Below are positions 45,171 through 53,664 of a stretch of DNA of 64,000 bases, one piece after another. A model generated the notes under the pieces. That model was not told the origin of the DNA and ran no database searches. It saw only the letters and a program-made list of their open reading frames with translations. The position numbers and the translations under genes were made by a program. Every line of letters begins with the position of its first letter. Positions within the stretch are counted from its first letter, which is position 1. Source of the stretch: CAWGXG01 sp963826505 (GTDB lineage: Bacteria > Chloroflexota > Anaerolineae > Aggregatilineales > Aggregatilineaceae); assembly GCA_963826505.1 (NCBI GenBank), contig CAWGXG010000007.1, forward strand, positions 682,001 through 746,000, given 5' to 3'.

Positions 45171-46292
45171 ATGTGGGAGGACGCTGTGCAGCCTGTGATG
45201 GAGCATCACCCCGCCGCCGCATCGCCCCGGCGCAGTCGCCAGCGGGGATGGCGTGGGCTGTGGGCGGTGATAACCGGCGTGATCGCGTTGGGTCTGCTCG
45301 CCAGCGTGGGGATTGCGGGAGCGGGCGGGCTGGCGCTGCAAGCGGCCACGCCTTCCCCTCAGAGCGCCGTCGAAGCGGTGATTGCGGTCGATCGCGCGCC
45401 GGTGTTTCCCCTGCCCGATCGAAATGCTGAGCCGTTTACCACGTTGTTCCAGCGCGAGCGCGTGCCCATCTTCGGGCAGACGGCGGACGGCGTCTTTTTG
45501 CTGACGGCCGTCGACGGGGCGCAGGGCTGGATTCTACGCGCCCAGGTCGATCTCAGCGGGGATACCGCGCTGATCCCGATGGTGAGCGGCACGCAGCCTG
45601 CGCCGACCGTCACGTTTACGCCGTTTGTTGCGTCATCGACGCCCGGCAGTCGCGCGACCCGAACCCCGCTGCCAACGCAGACCAACGTGCCGACTAACCC
45701 GCCGCTCGCCGTAACGCCCACCAGCTTACCCGCCGCGGAAACGCCGGTGGCCACGCTGCCCGCTGGTACGCCTTCCGACCTGCCAGCAGTCGTGCCTGGC
45801 GTGCCGCCGCCCCTGGAGATCACGCTGCCTGAGGACTGGAAAGCCGTCCACGTTGAGGTGCCGTTCCGCGCGTTTGATGGTCAGGTGCACAGCATCCCGC
45901 TGTCCGTCTATACTGGCCCGCTGCCCGGCGGCGTCACGGGGTATGTCTATTTATATTGGGGCTTCCCCAATGTGGTCGATTTCGGCGGGAATTACAACCT
46001 GTGGGCCGACGGAGTCCAGTTGCTGCGCGGCTCGTTGATCGGGGAATCGTGCAACCTGGGGATCGACCAACAAATGAGCTTTCGCGTCGGCGCTTACGAG
46101 GGCGTCGGGACGTTTTACGCGGCGGTGTCGTGCGATAGCGAGACGGATACGGCGGGCTGGTTCGCCGCGCTGCGCGTGGACGAGGGCAGCTATGCCTTTT
46201 TCACTGCGGTCGAGCCGTTTAGCGCGCTCGCTGACCAGATCGCCCCGCTGCAGGCGATCCTGGATTCGGTTGTCTTTCTGCCGCCGAATTAA
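45171..46292 (+). CDS. Unknown secreted or membrane-anchored protein with SH3-like and C-terminal beta domain
   Basis: This 373-residue protein has a basic N terminus, one helix (LWAVITGVIALGLLASVGIAG), then a region resembling a bacterial SH3 fold (PVFPLPDRNAEPFTTLFQRERVPIFG). A Thr/Pro-rich linker of about 70 residues and a beta-rich domain of about 165 residues follow. The latter has VYTGPLPGGVTGYVYLYWGF and two Cys that may form a disulfide. It probably sits on the cell surface. I do not recognise the C-terminal domain. Confidence 0.78.
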   Translation: MWEDAVQPVMEHHPAAASPRRSRQRGWRGLWAVITGVIALGLLASVGIAGAGGLALQAATPSPQSAVEAVIAVDRAPVFPLPDRNAEPFTTLFQRERVPIFGQTADGVFLLTAVDGAQGWILRAQVDLSGDTALIPMVSGTQPAPTVTFTPFVASSTPGSRATRTPLPTQTNVPTNPPLAVTPTSLPAAETPVATLPAGTPSDLPAVVPGVPPPLEITLPEDWKAVHVEVPFRAFDGQVHSIPLSVYTGPLPGGVTGYVYLYWGFPNVVDFGGNYNLWADGVQLLRGSLIGESCNLGIDQQMSFRVGAYEGVGTFYAAVSCDSETDTAGWFAALRVDEGSYAFFTAVEPFSALADQIAPLQAILDSVVFLPPN

Positions 46293-46306
46293 AGGCTGAT
46301 ATGAAC

Positions 46307-46432
46307 CCCTGAACGCTTGTGTCAGGGAGCAAGCCCTCCCCTTCCGCCCTTACGGGCGGCGTTCCTTCCCCGCGTAGCGGAGAGGGAAAAAGCGAGGCGT
46401 CTCCTCTTTCTCCGCCCGCGGGGAAAAGGGCT
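46307..46432. repeat. Composite stem-loop element
   Basis: CCCTGA/TCAGGG (46307-46327) is followed by nested arms: AGCCCT (46332-46337) with AGGGCT (46427-46432), CCGCCC-TTAC-GGGCGG (46344-46359), and TTCCCCGCG (46366-46374) with CGCGGGGAA (46417-46425). The GCGTAGCGGAGAGGG segment looks like a dispersed intergenic repeat. The gap 46293-46556 has no gene. Confidence 0.5.
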
Positions 46433-46556
46433 GGGCGATAGGGGTTAGAAGGTCTGGGCGCGGCCTGCGCGAGCTGGCCCTTGACCGACAGGTGTCAGTT
46501 GCGGTATGGTGTTGCAGGATCGTTGGTTGAGTGTGATGTGAAGCAGAGATCGACCG

Positions 46557-47144
46557 GTGACAGGCAGACTGGATAAACTGATCGTCATTGACATCGAAGC
46601 GACCTGTTGGGAGAGCGAGCCGCCCCCAGGTCAGGAAGCGGAAATTATCGAAATTGGGGTGTGCGTGCTGGACATCCATTCCGGAGACCGGCTCGCACGC
46701 CGAAGTATTCTCGTCCATCCGGAGCAGTCGGAAATCAGCCCGTTCTGTACGGAGCTGACCTCGCTCACGCCAGACGCAGTGGCGCGCGGTGTGTCGTTTG
46801 AGACCGCCTGTGATATTCTGCGCCGCCGGTATGGATCAGGCAACCGGGCCTGGGCCAGCTATGGCGACTATGATCGCCATCTGTTCGAACGGCAGTGCGC
46901 GGCGCGCAGCGTGGTTTATCCGTTTGGACACACGCATATCAACGTCAAGAACCTGGTGGCCGTGCTGCACGGGCTGCCCACCGAGGTCGGGCTGGCCGAG
47001 TCGTTGCGACTGATGAATCTGTCGTTCGACGGCACTCCGCACCGGGGCGTCGATGACGCCTGGAATACCGCGTCACTGCTCACCACCTTGATGATTCAAC
47101 AGCGGCAGGTAGCGCTGCTGCACGAGGTCGGACCGCAGCATTAA
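46557..47144 (+). CDS. DEDDh 3'-5' exonuclease (DnaQ-like)
   Basis: This 195-residue RNase-T/DnaQ-fold protein has exonuclease motifs VIDIEATCWE (two acidic residues), SYGDYDRHLF and HRGVDDAWN, which supplies the His and the last Asp. It is similar to KapD/ERI-type exonucleases that trim RNA or DNA 3' ends. The start is a GTG at 46557. It stands alone. Confidence 0.85.
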   Translation: MTGRLDKLIVIDIEATCWESEPPPGQEAEIIEIGVCVLDIHSGDRLARRSILVHPEQSEISPFCTELTSLTPDAVARGVSFETACDILRRRYGSGNRAWASYGDYDRHLFERQCAARSVVYPFGHTHINVKNLVAVLHGLPTEVGLAESLRLMNLSFDGTPHRGVDDAWNTASLLTTLMIQQRQVALLHEVGPQH

Positions 47145-47179
47145 GCGCGGCGCGTCCAGCCCATAACATTAACGACGGA

Positions 47180-48106
47180 ATGATCATAATTCTCCCACGG
47201 GGGCCAGCATTGAAAAGACTGATTGTGCGCGGCGTCATCATGGTGGTTGTTCTGAGCGCATTGGTGTCACCCCTGATCGCGGCGGCAGGCCCGAACCAGG
47301 CCAGCCCAGTGAGCGTCACGCTTGATTTCCAGTGGATACGGCAGGGGCGTGTTGGCCTGGCCCACGTCAACGGCACCGATCTGGCCGATGTGCGCGCGGT
47401 CTTTCAGGATCGCGTCTACCTGTTCTACCCGGACGGGAGCCGTTTCACCGGGTTGATCTCTGCGGACATGGACGAAGACGTCGGCACGTATACGATGCAG
47501 ATTTGGGTGCGCCACACCGACGATTTTACGGAACGCATCGACCAACCGGTCGACGTCAATTATGGTAATTTTGGCAGCGTCGAGGTGACGTTGTCGGCCT
47601 CGCTTGCTCCGCTGCTGGAACCGGATGTCGAGCAGGCGGAAATGGACCGTCTGTTCAACATCATGAACCGCGTGACGCCCGAACGCTATTGGGCTGATTC
47701 CGGGTTTATTCCGGCCAGCACGGCGGAGATGATCGGCTATTTCGGAACGTGGCGGCTGTACAACGGGACCTACTGGCGGCGGCATACCGGGCTGGACTAC
47801 CGCGTCCCGATCGGGACTCCGGTTATCGCGGTCGCCAATGGGCGCGTCATGTTGGCCGAGGATCTGGCGATTCGCGGCGGCTATATTTTGATCGATCACG
47901 GCTGGGGCATCTACAGCGGTTACGCCCACTTGTCCGAAAAACTCGTCGTGCCGGGTCAGTGGGTGCGGCAGGGCGACGTGATCGGCTTGAGCGGCCTGAA
48001 TGGCCGGTCCAGCGGGGCGCATCTGCACTGGGAGATGGCCGTGGGTGGCGCGTGGGTCGAGCCGGCCGATTTTGTCGCGATGGGACTTGGCGCGGCTGCT
48101 CCATGA
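47180..48106 (+). CDS. Secreted M23-family metallopeptidase
   Basis: This 308-residue protein has a signal peptide (LKRLIVRGVIMVVVLSALVSPLIAAAG), a beta domain of about 120 residues, and an M23/LytM domain with zinc residues in HTGLDYRVP and HLHWEM, plus YAHLSEK. It probably cleaves peptidoglycan cross-bridges or activates an amidase. Its stop overlaps the NUDIX start (ATGA). Confidence 0.9.
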   Translation: MIIILPRGPALKRLIVRGVIMVVVLSALVSPLIAAAGPNQASPVSVTLDFQWIRQGRVGLAHVNGTDLADVRAVFQDRVYLFYPDGSRFTGLISADMDEDVGTYTMQIWVRHTDDFTERIDQPVDVNYGNFGSVEVTLSASLAPLLEPDVEQAEMDRLFNIMNRVTPERYWADSGFIPASTAEMIGYFGTWRLYNGTYWRRHTGLDYRVPIGTPVIAVANGRVMLAEDLAIRGGYILIDHGWGIYSGYAHLSEKLVVPGQWVRQGDVIGLSGLNGRSSGAHLHWEMAVGGAWVEPADFVAMGLGAAAP

Positions 48107-48681
48107 TCAAGCCCTGGGAGGTTCTCTCGCGCCAGCTTCTGCTCGACCGCTGGCCGTGGCTGCGCGTCAGCGCGGAGCATGTGCGGCTGCCTAACGGCCA
48201 CGAAATCCCGGATTTTTACCGAATTGACATGCCGGACTGGGCGCAGGTCTTCGCCGTGAGCGCCGACGGGCATGTCATGATGATCGAACATTACAAGCAC
48301 GGGGCGCAGATGATGTCGTTGGAGCTGCCCGCCGGGTATCTGGACGGCAGCGAAGCGCCCGAAGTGGGCGCGCGCCGCGAACTGCGTGAAGAAACCGGCG
48401 TCGAGGCGGACGACTGGCTGGCGTTGGGCCGCTATTTTATCGATGGCAACCGGGGTTGCGGTGGCTCGCATGTCTTCCTGGCGCGCGGCGCACGTCAGGT
48501 GACCGAGCCGCAGCGCGAATCCAGCGAGATCATGACGCAGCAGTGGCTGTCACTCGACGAGGTACGCGCGGCCCTGTTGGGCGGGCGCATCCGCAACATG
48601 AGCACGGTTGGCGCGGTCGGGCTGGCGCTGGCGCTGCTGGGGGGACAGAATGATCCATATTCGGTCGGCACGTCCGGCTGA
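48103..48681 (+). CDS. NUDIX hydrolase (ADP-ribose pyrophosphatase-like)
   Basis: This 192-residue protein starts at ATG 48103, inside the previous stop. The NUDIX box GYLDGSEAPEVGARRELREETGV is complete, and it is preceded by a beta region with FYRIDMPDWAQVFAVS. The layout resembles the ADP-ribose pyrophosphatase subfamily. The substrate is inferred. It overlaps the next gene by 32 bases. Confidence 0.9.
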   Translation: MIKPWEVLSRQLLLDRWPWLRVSAEHVRLPNGHEIPDFYRIDMPDWAQVFAVSADGHVMMIEHYKHGAQMMSLELPAGYLDGSEAPEVGARRELREETGVEADDWLALGRYFIDGNRGCGGSHVFLARGARQVTEPQRESSEIMTQQWLSLDEVRAALLGGRIRNMSTVGAVGLALALLGGQNDPYSVGTSG

Positions 48682-49255
48682 TTTACCCGGTATTGCTGCT
48701 GTTCTGCAAGACGCCTTCAGCGACAAAATGCAGATTATTTTTGGCCGCCGGGCTGAGAAGGTCCAGAAGCTGCTTGAGGCGATCTATACCGGCCCTGTTC
48801 GGCGCGGGTACGAGGGCATCTTTGTGGCGGAACGCGATGGGCGCGTCGTCGGGACGCTGCTGGTCGAGCCGATGCACCATACGACCCAGGAAAACCGCGC
48901 CTTCGAGAGTATGCTGGTGCGCGAGTTGGGCCTGATGCGGACGCTGCGCGCGGCCTTCCTGCTGTGGATGTTCAGCCACGATCCTGAGCCCGGCGAAGCC
49001 TACATCAGTGACGTCGGCGTCGCGTCCGACATCCAGGGCCAGGGCGTCGGCCAGCGGATGATGGCGCACGCCGAAATCTGGGCGCGCAGCCAGGATTGCA
49101 CGCGACTGACGTTGTGGGTCGCGGGCACCAATCCGCGCGCGATTCACGTCTACGAGAAAGCCGGATTGGTCATCACGCGCACGCGTTCCAGCCTGATCAC
49201 GCGCTTCGTGTTCGGAATCCGCCACTGGCATTATATGGAAAAAAGCCTGGACTGA
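48650..49255 (+). CDS. GNAT N-acetyltransferase
   Basis: This 201-residue protein starts at ATG 48650, inside the NUDIX gene. The first strand reads MIHIRSARPADLPGIAAVL. The acetyl-CoA motif is ISDVGVASDIQGQGVGQRMMAHAE, followed by LWVAGTNPRAIHVYEKAGL, the usual motif B. The substrate is unknown. The overlap shows translational coupling with the NUDIX gene. Confidence 0.88.
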   Translation: MIHIRSARPADLPGIAAVLQDAFSDKMQIIFGRRAEKVQKLLEAIYTGPVRRGYEGIFVAERDGRVVGTLLVEPMHHTTQENRAFESMLVRELGLMRTLRAAFLLWMFSHDPEPGEAYISDVGVASDIQGQGVGQRMMAHAEIWARSQDCTRLTLWVAGTNPRAIHVYEKAGLVITRTRSSLITRFVFGIRHWHYMEKSLD

Positions 49256-49470
49256 CGGCGGTCGCCCTGTGGTCCGTTAACGCCCGTTTACCCATCGTTG
49301 CCTCAAGCTTAGTCACGCGATCGGCTTGCTTTAACCTGCTTCTGTTACACTGACCCTGGTCTATATGCATCTCCAGGAGAGGTTGTGACAAACCGCGCAA
49401 CGCGCAGCCCGGTTGCGGGTTATTGTTGATGAAGATATAGAAAATACAGTCAGGTGATCGAGATTCGATC

Positions 49471-50046
49471 ATGAAGAATACCGACAATGGGGAGCAGGCG
49501 GTCGTCAGCGTGATCACGATCACCGGAGAGGCTGCCACCGGGAAAAGTACCGTGGCCGAAGCCCTGATGGAAAAGCTCCCTGGCTGGCGTCGGGCCAACA
49601 TCGGTCAGAAATTCAGGGAAATCACGGCGGCGCAGGGGAATTCCATTCAAGCGGTGAGTTTTTTGCCCGCCAGTGTGCACCAGGAAGTGGATCGCTGGCA
49701 GCGCTCTATCGCTGAAAGCGAGTCGGAGCTTATTATTGAGGGCCGCTTGGCCGGTTGGCTTACCCGGGATTTGGAGCGTGTTTTTCGGGTTTACTGCTAT
49801 GCATCGCTTGAGACGCGCATAGAACGGTATGCCCGCCGGGAGAAATGCTCCAAAGAACAGGCAAAACAGGACATTGAGTTTCGCGATAGCCGCGATGTGT
49901 TGAAGTACCGGAACACCTACGGGCTTGAGGATTATCGCGACCCGTCCTTTTACAGTCTTATCCTGGACACGTCAGAGGCCGCACCCGGTGAATTAGCCGA
50001 TGCGATCATCAAGCAATCGGGCGTGATCCCTAATAAAATAAGATGA
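49471..50046 (+). CDS. Cytidylate kinase-like P-loop kinase
   Basis: This 191-residue protein has Walker A GEAATGKST, the LID-like REKCSKEQAKQDIEFRDSRDVLKYRNTYG and the IIEGRLAGW segment, typical of the archaeal-type/AAA_33 cytidylate kinase group. It may phosphorylate CMP or another small substrate. No other CMP kinase is in the window. Base use is slightly more AT-rich than the neighbours. Confidence 0.78.
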   Translation: MKNTDNGEQAVVSVITITGEAATGKSTVAEALMEKLPGWRRANIGQKFREITAAQGNSIQAVSFLPASVHQEVDRWQRSIAESESELIIEGRLAGWLTRDLERVFRVYCYASLETRIERYARREKCSKEQAKQDIEFRDSRDVLKYRNTYGLEDYRDPSFYSLILDTSEAAPGELADAIIKQSGVIPNKIR

Positions 50047-50149
50047 ATCCATAGTTCGCCCTGGTGTCTCAGGCTGGCGTCAGGTGTGCCAGCCGTCTGA
50101 AGTGAGTGGGTCATCAGGGGTCGAACAGCTAAAAGGATATTCTCTGCGT

Positions 50150-51283
50150 ATGCGTGTGGCTCTGTTTACCGAGACGTTTTTGCCCAAGATCGACGGGATT
50201 GTGACCGTCTTGGTGCTGTTGATGGATCACTTGATCCAGCGCGATATTGAATTCATGGTGGTGGCCCCTCGCCTTGGCGAAGACGTGACCGAGTACCGGG
50301 GCAACAAAGTCGTGGGGGTGCCGGGGCTGCGCTTCCCGTTATATCCCGAATTGAAAGTTGCTCCACCCACATTAGGCACCTACCGCGAGGTAAAACAGTT
50401 CAAGCCCGATATCGCCCACTTCATTCACCCGACGCTGGTCGGTACGGGCGGCATGATGATGGCCAAGCGGCTCAACGTCCCGACGCTGGCGTCGTTCCAC
50501 CTCGACCTGGCGAATATGATGCATTACCTCGGCTTCGGCTTTTTGGAGTCGCTGGTGTGGTGGTACACGCGCACCAATTTTAACGCCGCCGATTACGCGC
50601 TGGCCCCATCGCGGCTGGTACAGGAAGATATGCTCAATCACGGCGTGCGGAATGTCGGCCTGTGGCGGCGAGGCGTCAATGCGGACCAGTTCCACCCGCG
50701 CCACGCCAGCCCGGCGATGCGCGCCCGCTTGAGCAGTGGTCACCCCGATGACGCGATCTTGCTCTACGTGGGGCGGCTCTCGCACGAAAAACAGATCGAC
50801 TCGATCCGCACCGTGTTGGAGCGCGTGCCCGGTACGCGGCTGGCGATTGTGGGCGATGGTCCCGCGCATGACGATCTGCGGCAGCGCTTCGCGGGCACGC
50901 CGACGACCTTTATGGGCTATCTGCGCGGCGAGGAATTGTGGTCGGCTTTTGCCAGCGCGGACATGTTCGTTTTCCCCTCGGCGATGGAAACGTTCGGGCT
51001 GGTGCTGATCGAAGCGATGGCGTCCGGCCTGCCGGTGGTCACTTCGCGCGTGGGCGGCGTGGACGACATGGTGCATCCCGGCGTCAACGGGTATGTGTTC
51101 AACGTGGGCGACGTGCGCGGCATGATCGACGGCGTGCGCGCGGTGCTCTCGGAAAAACGCAAGCGCGTGATCATGGGGCGCAACGCGCGCCTGTTCGCGG
51201 AGACGCAGTCCTGGCCCGCCATGATGGACGAGCTAATCGTGTGCTATGATGACCTCATCCGGGGGCGCGTCCCGGTGATGTAG
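50150..51283 (+). CDS. Family 4 glycosyltransferase
   Basis: This 377-residue GT-B enzyme starts at ATG 50150 (MRVALFTETFLPKIDGIVTVL), with AAAAGGAT upstream. Its second domain has LLYVGRLSHEKQID, IVGDGPAHDDLRQRF and SAMETFGLVLIEAMASGLPVV, which holds the EX7E motif. It resembles membrane-lipid or mannosyl glycosyltransferases (MgtA-like). The donor is probably a nucleotide sugar; the acceptor is unknown. A terminator follows. Confidence 0.9.
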   Translation: MRVALFTETFLPKIDGIVTVLVLLMDHLIQRDIEFMVVAPRLGEDVTEYRGNKVVGVPGLRFPLYPELKVAPPTLGTYREVKQFKPDIAHFIHPTLVGTGGMMMAKRLNVPTLASFHLDLANMMHYLGFGFLESLVWWYTRTNFNAADYALAPSRLVQEDMLNHGVRNVGLWRRGVNADQFHPRHASPAMRARLSSGHPDDAILLYVGRLSHEKQIDSIRTVLERVPGTRLAIVGDGPAHDDLRQRFAGTPTTFMGYLRGEELWSAFASADMFVFPSAMETFGLVLIEAMASGLPVVTSRVGGVDDMVHPGVNGYVFNVGDVRGMIDGVRAVLSEKRKRVIMGRNARLFAETQSWPAMMDELIVCYDDLIRGRVPVM

Positions 51284-51311
51284 GTGGGAGTAAGCATCTA
51301 TTTGACTCCAG

Positions 51312-51351
51312 AAACGCTCTTCTCAGGCAGGTTGCCAGGGGGCGTTTTTTT
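51312..51351 (+). terminator. Terminator after the glycosyltransferase
   Basis: AAACGC (51312-51317) pairs with GCGTTT (51342-51347) around an inner loop, and a T-run extends to 51351. The stem is short but position and T-run fit. Confidence 0.5.
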
Positions 51352-51497
51352 GATCGCCGGGCTGGCAGGCGAACGTCAGCTTGCAGGGCGATTGGGGTCA
51401 GCCAGCAAGCCATGACTTGATCTACAATAATCATGCTGGCCCTATAGGCTGATGACGCCAACGGACAGGGGCGGCGTACGTCGAAGGAGAAAAGCAG

Positions 51498-52325
51498 ATG
51501 GCAGGCGTAATAGGGAGCGGTGTGTTTGTCGCGGTGGTCGTGGTGGTCGTCCTGATTCTGATGTCGATCCGCATGACGCAGGAATACGTGCGGGCGGTGA
51601 TCTTCCGCTTTGGGCGTTTACAGTCCGGAACCAAAGGCCCGGGGTTGTTTCTCGTCTATCCGTTGGGCATCGACCGCGTGGTTAACATTGACCTGCGCGT
51701 GATCACGCTCGATATCCCGCGCCAGGACTGCATCACGCGCGATAACGTGACGGTGGGGGTCAATGCAGTGGCGTACTTCCAGGTGATCGATCCCCGGCGC
51801 GCGGTGGTTGCGGTGCGCGATTACAGCAGCGCGACTTTCCAGATCGCCCAGACCAGCCTGCGCAGCGTGATCGGCCAGGTGGAGATGGACGAACTGCTGA
51901 GCCAGCGCGAACAGGTCAACCAGACACTTCAGCACATCATCGACGCCGAAACCGAGCCGTGGGGCGTCAAAGTGAGCATTGTCGAGATCAAGGATGTCGA
52001 GCTGCCGCCGCAGATGCAGCGCGCGATGGCCCGTCAGGCGGAAGCCGAGCGCGAAAAGCGCGCCAAGATCATCCATGCCGAGGGTGAAATGCTGGCGGCG
52101 AAACAGCTTGAGCAGGCGGCCAATATTATGTCGTCCGAACCGGCGGCGCTCCAACTGCGCTATCTGCAGACCCTGACGGAGATCGCGGTCGAGAAGAACT
52201 CGACGATCATCTTCCCGGTGCCGCTCGATTTTCTCGCCGCGGTGACGGAGATGATCCGGCCCCCCGCGCCGCCCGAGGCGCAGCAGCCGCCGCGCCCGCC
52301 GCGTACCCCGCGTCCGCCGCAGTAA
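51498..52325 (+). CDS. Slipin/stomatin-family SPFH membrane protein
   Basis: This 275-residue protein has AAGGAG before the start. One N-terminal helix (VFVAVVVVVVLILMSI) is followed by an SPFH domain (VIFRFGRLQSGTKGPGLFLVYPLG, DVELPPQMQRAMARQAEAEREKRA). A charged coiled coil and a Pro-rich tail (PPRPPRTPRPPQ) end the protein. Slipins organise membrane microdomains and are usually paired with a NfeD protease, which is not present here. Confidence 0.92.
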   Translation: MAGVIGSGVFVAVVVVVVLILMSIRMTQEYVRAVIFRFGRLQSGTKGPGLFLVYPLGIDRVVNIDLRVITLDIPRQDCITRDNVTVGVNAVAYFQVIDPRRAVVAVRDYSSATFQIAQTSLRSVIGQVEMDELLSQREQVNQTLQHIIDAETEPWGVKVSIVEIKDVELPPQMQRAMARQAEAEREKRAKIIHAEGEMLAAKQLEQAANIMSSEPAALQLRYLQTLTEIAVEKNSTIIFPVPLDFLAAVTEMIRPPAPPEAQQPPRPPRTPRPPQ

Positions 52326-52354
52326 CTCCGGACGCATGACCCAACCTGATCGCA

Positions 52355-52390
52355 GGGGCGCTCTCAAGGTTTAGCAGAGCGCCCCGGTTT
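52355..52390 (+). terminator. Terminator after the slipin gene
   Basis: GGGGCGCTC (52355-52363) pairs perfectly with GAGCGCCCC (52377-52385), followed by GGTTTGTTG. The stem is strong and the T-tract weak. Confidence 0.6.
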
Positions 52391-52456
52391 GTTGTTTCCG
52401 CCTGTGCTCACGGCATCTCCCCGTTCACAGCGTAATTTTTCCCGCTCGAATCAGCC

Positions 52457-52485
52457 TTGACAGCCCCCGTGCGAGATGCTAAGAT
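52457..52485 (+). promoter_or_regulatory. Strong sigma-70-type promoter of the str-S10 operon
   Basis: A perfect TTGACA (52457-52462), 17-base spacer and TAAGAT (52480-52485) precede rpsL by about 220 bases. This is the best promoter in the window and drives the ribosomal cluster. Confidence 0.85.
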
Positions 52486-52560
52486 GGTCATCTCTTTCAC
52501 TCATACGGCGCTATCCCTGCCTGGTCAGGGCGCTGGCGACCGAATTGGATGAGTATCGTT

Positions 52561-52634
52561 CGTGAGGCCCTCCGCGCCATAAGTTAGGATGGCCTCACGT
52601 TGTGCAGAGAAGAACGGGCGTTTTTGCGCCCGTT
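52561..52634 (+). promoter_or_regulatory. Two-hairpin mRNA leader of the ribosomal operon
   Basis: CGTGAGGCC (52561-52569) pairs with GGCCTCACG (52591-52599). Then AACGGGCG (52613-52620) pairs with CGCCCGTT (52627-52634) over TTTTTG. Both stems are perfect and lie in the transcribed leader before rpsL. Neither ends in a T-run. Confidence 0.6.
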
Positions 52635-52707
52635 ATCACGCCAAGGTTACGCAGGAATGCCAGAGTAGAAACCGGTTGGCTCTGGCCTAAGGCATGGAGG
52701 CACAACT

Positions 52708-53148
52708 ATGCCGACGATTAACCAGTTGGTTCGCAAAGGTCGTCAACCCAAGAGGAAGAAGAGCAAGGCTCCGGCGCTTCAGTATACGTACAACTCGTTT
52801 TCACAGCGTCGTACGCGCCAGCCCAAAGGCTCACCTCAAAAGCGCGGGGTTTGCACCCAGGTCAAGACCATGACGCCCAAGAAACCCAACTCGGCGCTGC
52901 GCAAGGTAGCGCGTGTCCGCCTCACCAACCAGATCGAGGTTACGGCCTACATCCCTGGTGAAGGGCACAGCTTGCAGGAGCACAGCGTGGTGTTGGTACG
53001 TGGTGGTCGTGTGAAGGACCTGCCTGGTGTGCGTTATCACATCGTGCGCGGCACGCTCGACGCCGACGGCGTTTCGAAGCGCGAACAGGCCCGCAGCAAG
53101 TACGGTGCGAAGCGTCCCAAGGCCGGCAAAGCGACAGCTAAGAAATAG
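52708..53148 (+). CDS. rpsL: 30S ribosomal protein S12
   Basis: This 146-residue decoding-site protein has the conserved SPQKRGVCTQVKTMTPKKPNSALRKVARVRL and GGRVKDLPGVRYHIVRG. It is about 22 residues longer than the E. coli protein: an insertion of about 15 residues (QYTYNSFSQRRTRQPKG) precedes PQKRGVCT, and the C-terminal tail is basic. The TPKK lysine linked to streptomycin resistance is wild type. GGAGG precedes the start. Confidence 0.97.
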   Translation: MPTINQLVRKGRQPKRKKSKAPALQYTYNSFSQRRTRQPKGSPQKRGVCTQVKTMTPKKPNSALRKVARVRLTNQIEVTAYIPGEGHSLQEHSVVLVRGGRVKDLPGVRYHIVRGTLDADGVSKREQARSKYGAKRPKAGKATAKK

Positions 53149-53172
53149 CAAGTATTTCTGGGGAGAAGGAAC

Positions 53173-53643
53173 ATGCCGAGACGGTTTAAGCCACCCAGAC
53201 GGCCCGTCGAGCCGGACGTTAAGTATAACAACGTTCACTTGACTATGTTCGTCAACCGCATGATGCGTGGTGGAAAAAAGAGTACGGCGCGAAACGTGAT
53301 CTACGACGCTCTTACGCTGGTCGAAGAACGCGCCAAGCGCGATCCTATCGAGGTCTTCGAGCAGGCGTTGCGCAATGCAACCCCCATTCTCGAAGTCAAG
53401 CCACGGCGCGTGGGTGGGTCCACCTACCAGGTGCCCGTTGAAGTTGAGCCAGGGCGCGCGCTGTCATTGGCGATGCGTTGGCTGCTTCAGGCCGCGCGAG
53501 GGCGCGGTGGCCGCAGTTCAGCCGAAAAGCTGGCTGCTGAACTTCTGGACGCATCAAGCGGCCAGGGGTCGGCCATCAAGAAGAAGGAAGACACGCACCG
53601 TATGGCGGAAGCCAATCGGGCGTTCGCTCACTACCGCTGGTAA
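53173..53643 (+). CDS. rpsG: 30S ribosomal protein S7
   Basis: This 156-residue primary 16S 3'-domain binder has MMRGGKKSTARNVIYDAL and RVGGSTYQVPVEVEPGRALSLAMRWL, both canonical. It lies 24 bases after rpsL with GGAGAAGG upstream. Confidence 0.97.
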   Translation: MPRRFKPPRRPVEPDVKYNNVHLTMFVNRMMRGGKKSTARNVIYDALTLVEERAKRDPIEVFEQALRNATPILEVKPRRVGGSTYQVPVEVEPGRALSLAMRWLLQAARGRGGRSSAEKLAAELLDASSGQGSAIKKKEDTHRMAEANRAFAHYRW

Positions 53644-53664
53644 TCGGGGTTTATCGGAAACGTC

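Noticed and set aside
45130..45185. GGTCTGGGAAGGAAGG sequence resembling the SRP RNA core
   Set aside because: The conserved GGAAGGAAGCAGCC loop and a matching long stem are missing. The stretch is better read as the promoter and leader of the 45171 gene.
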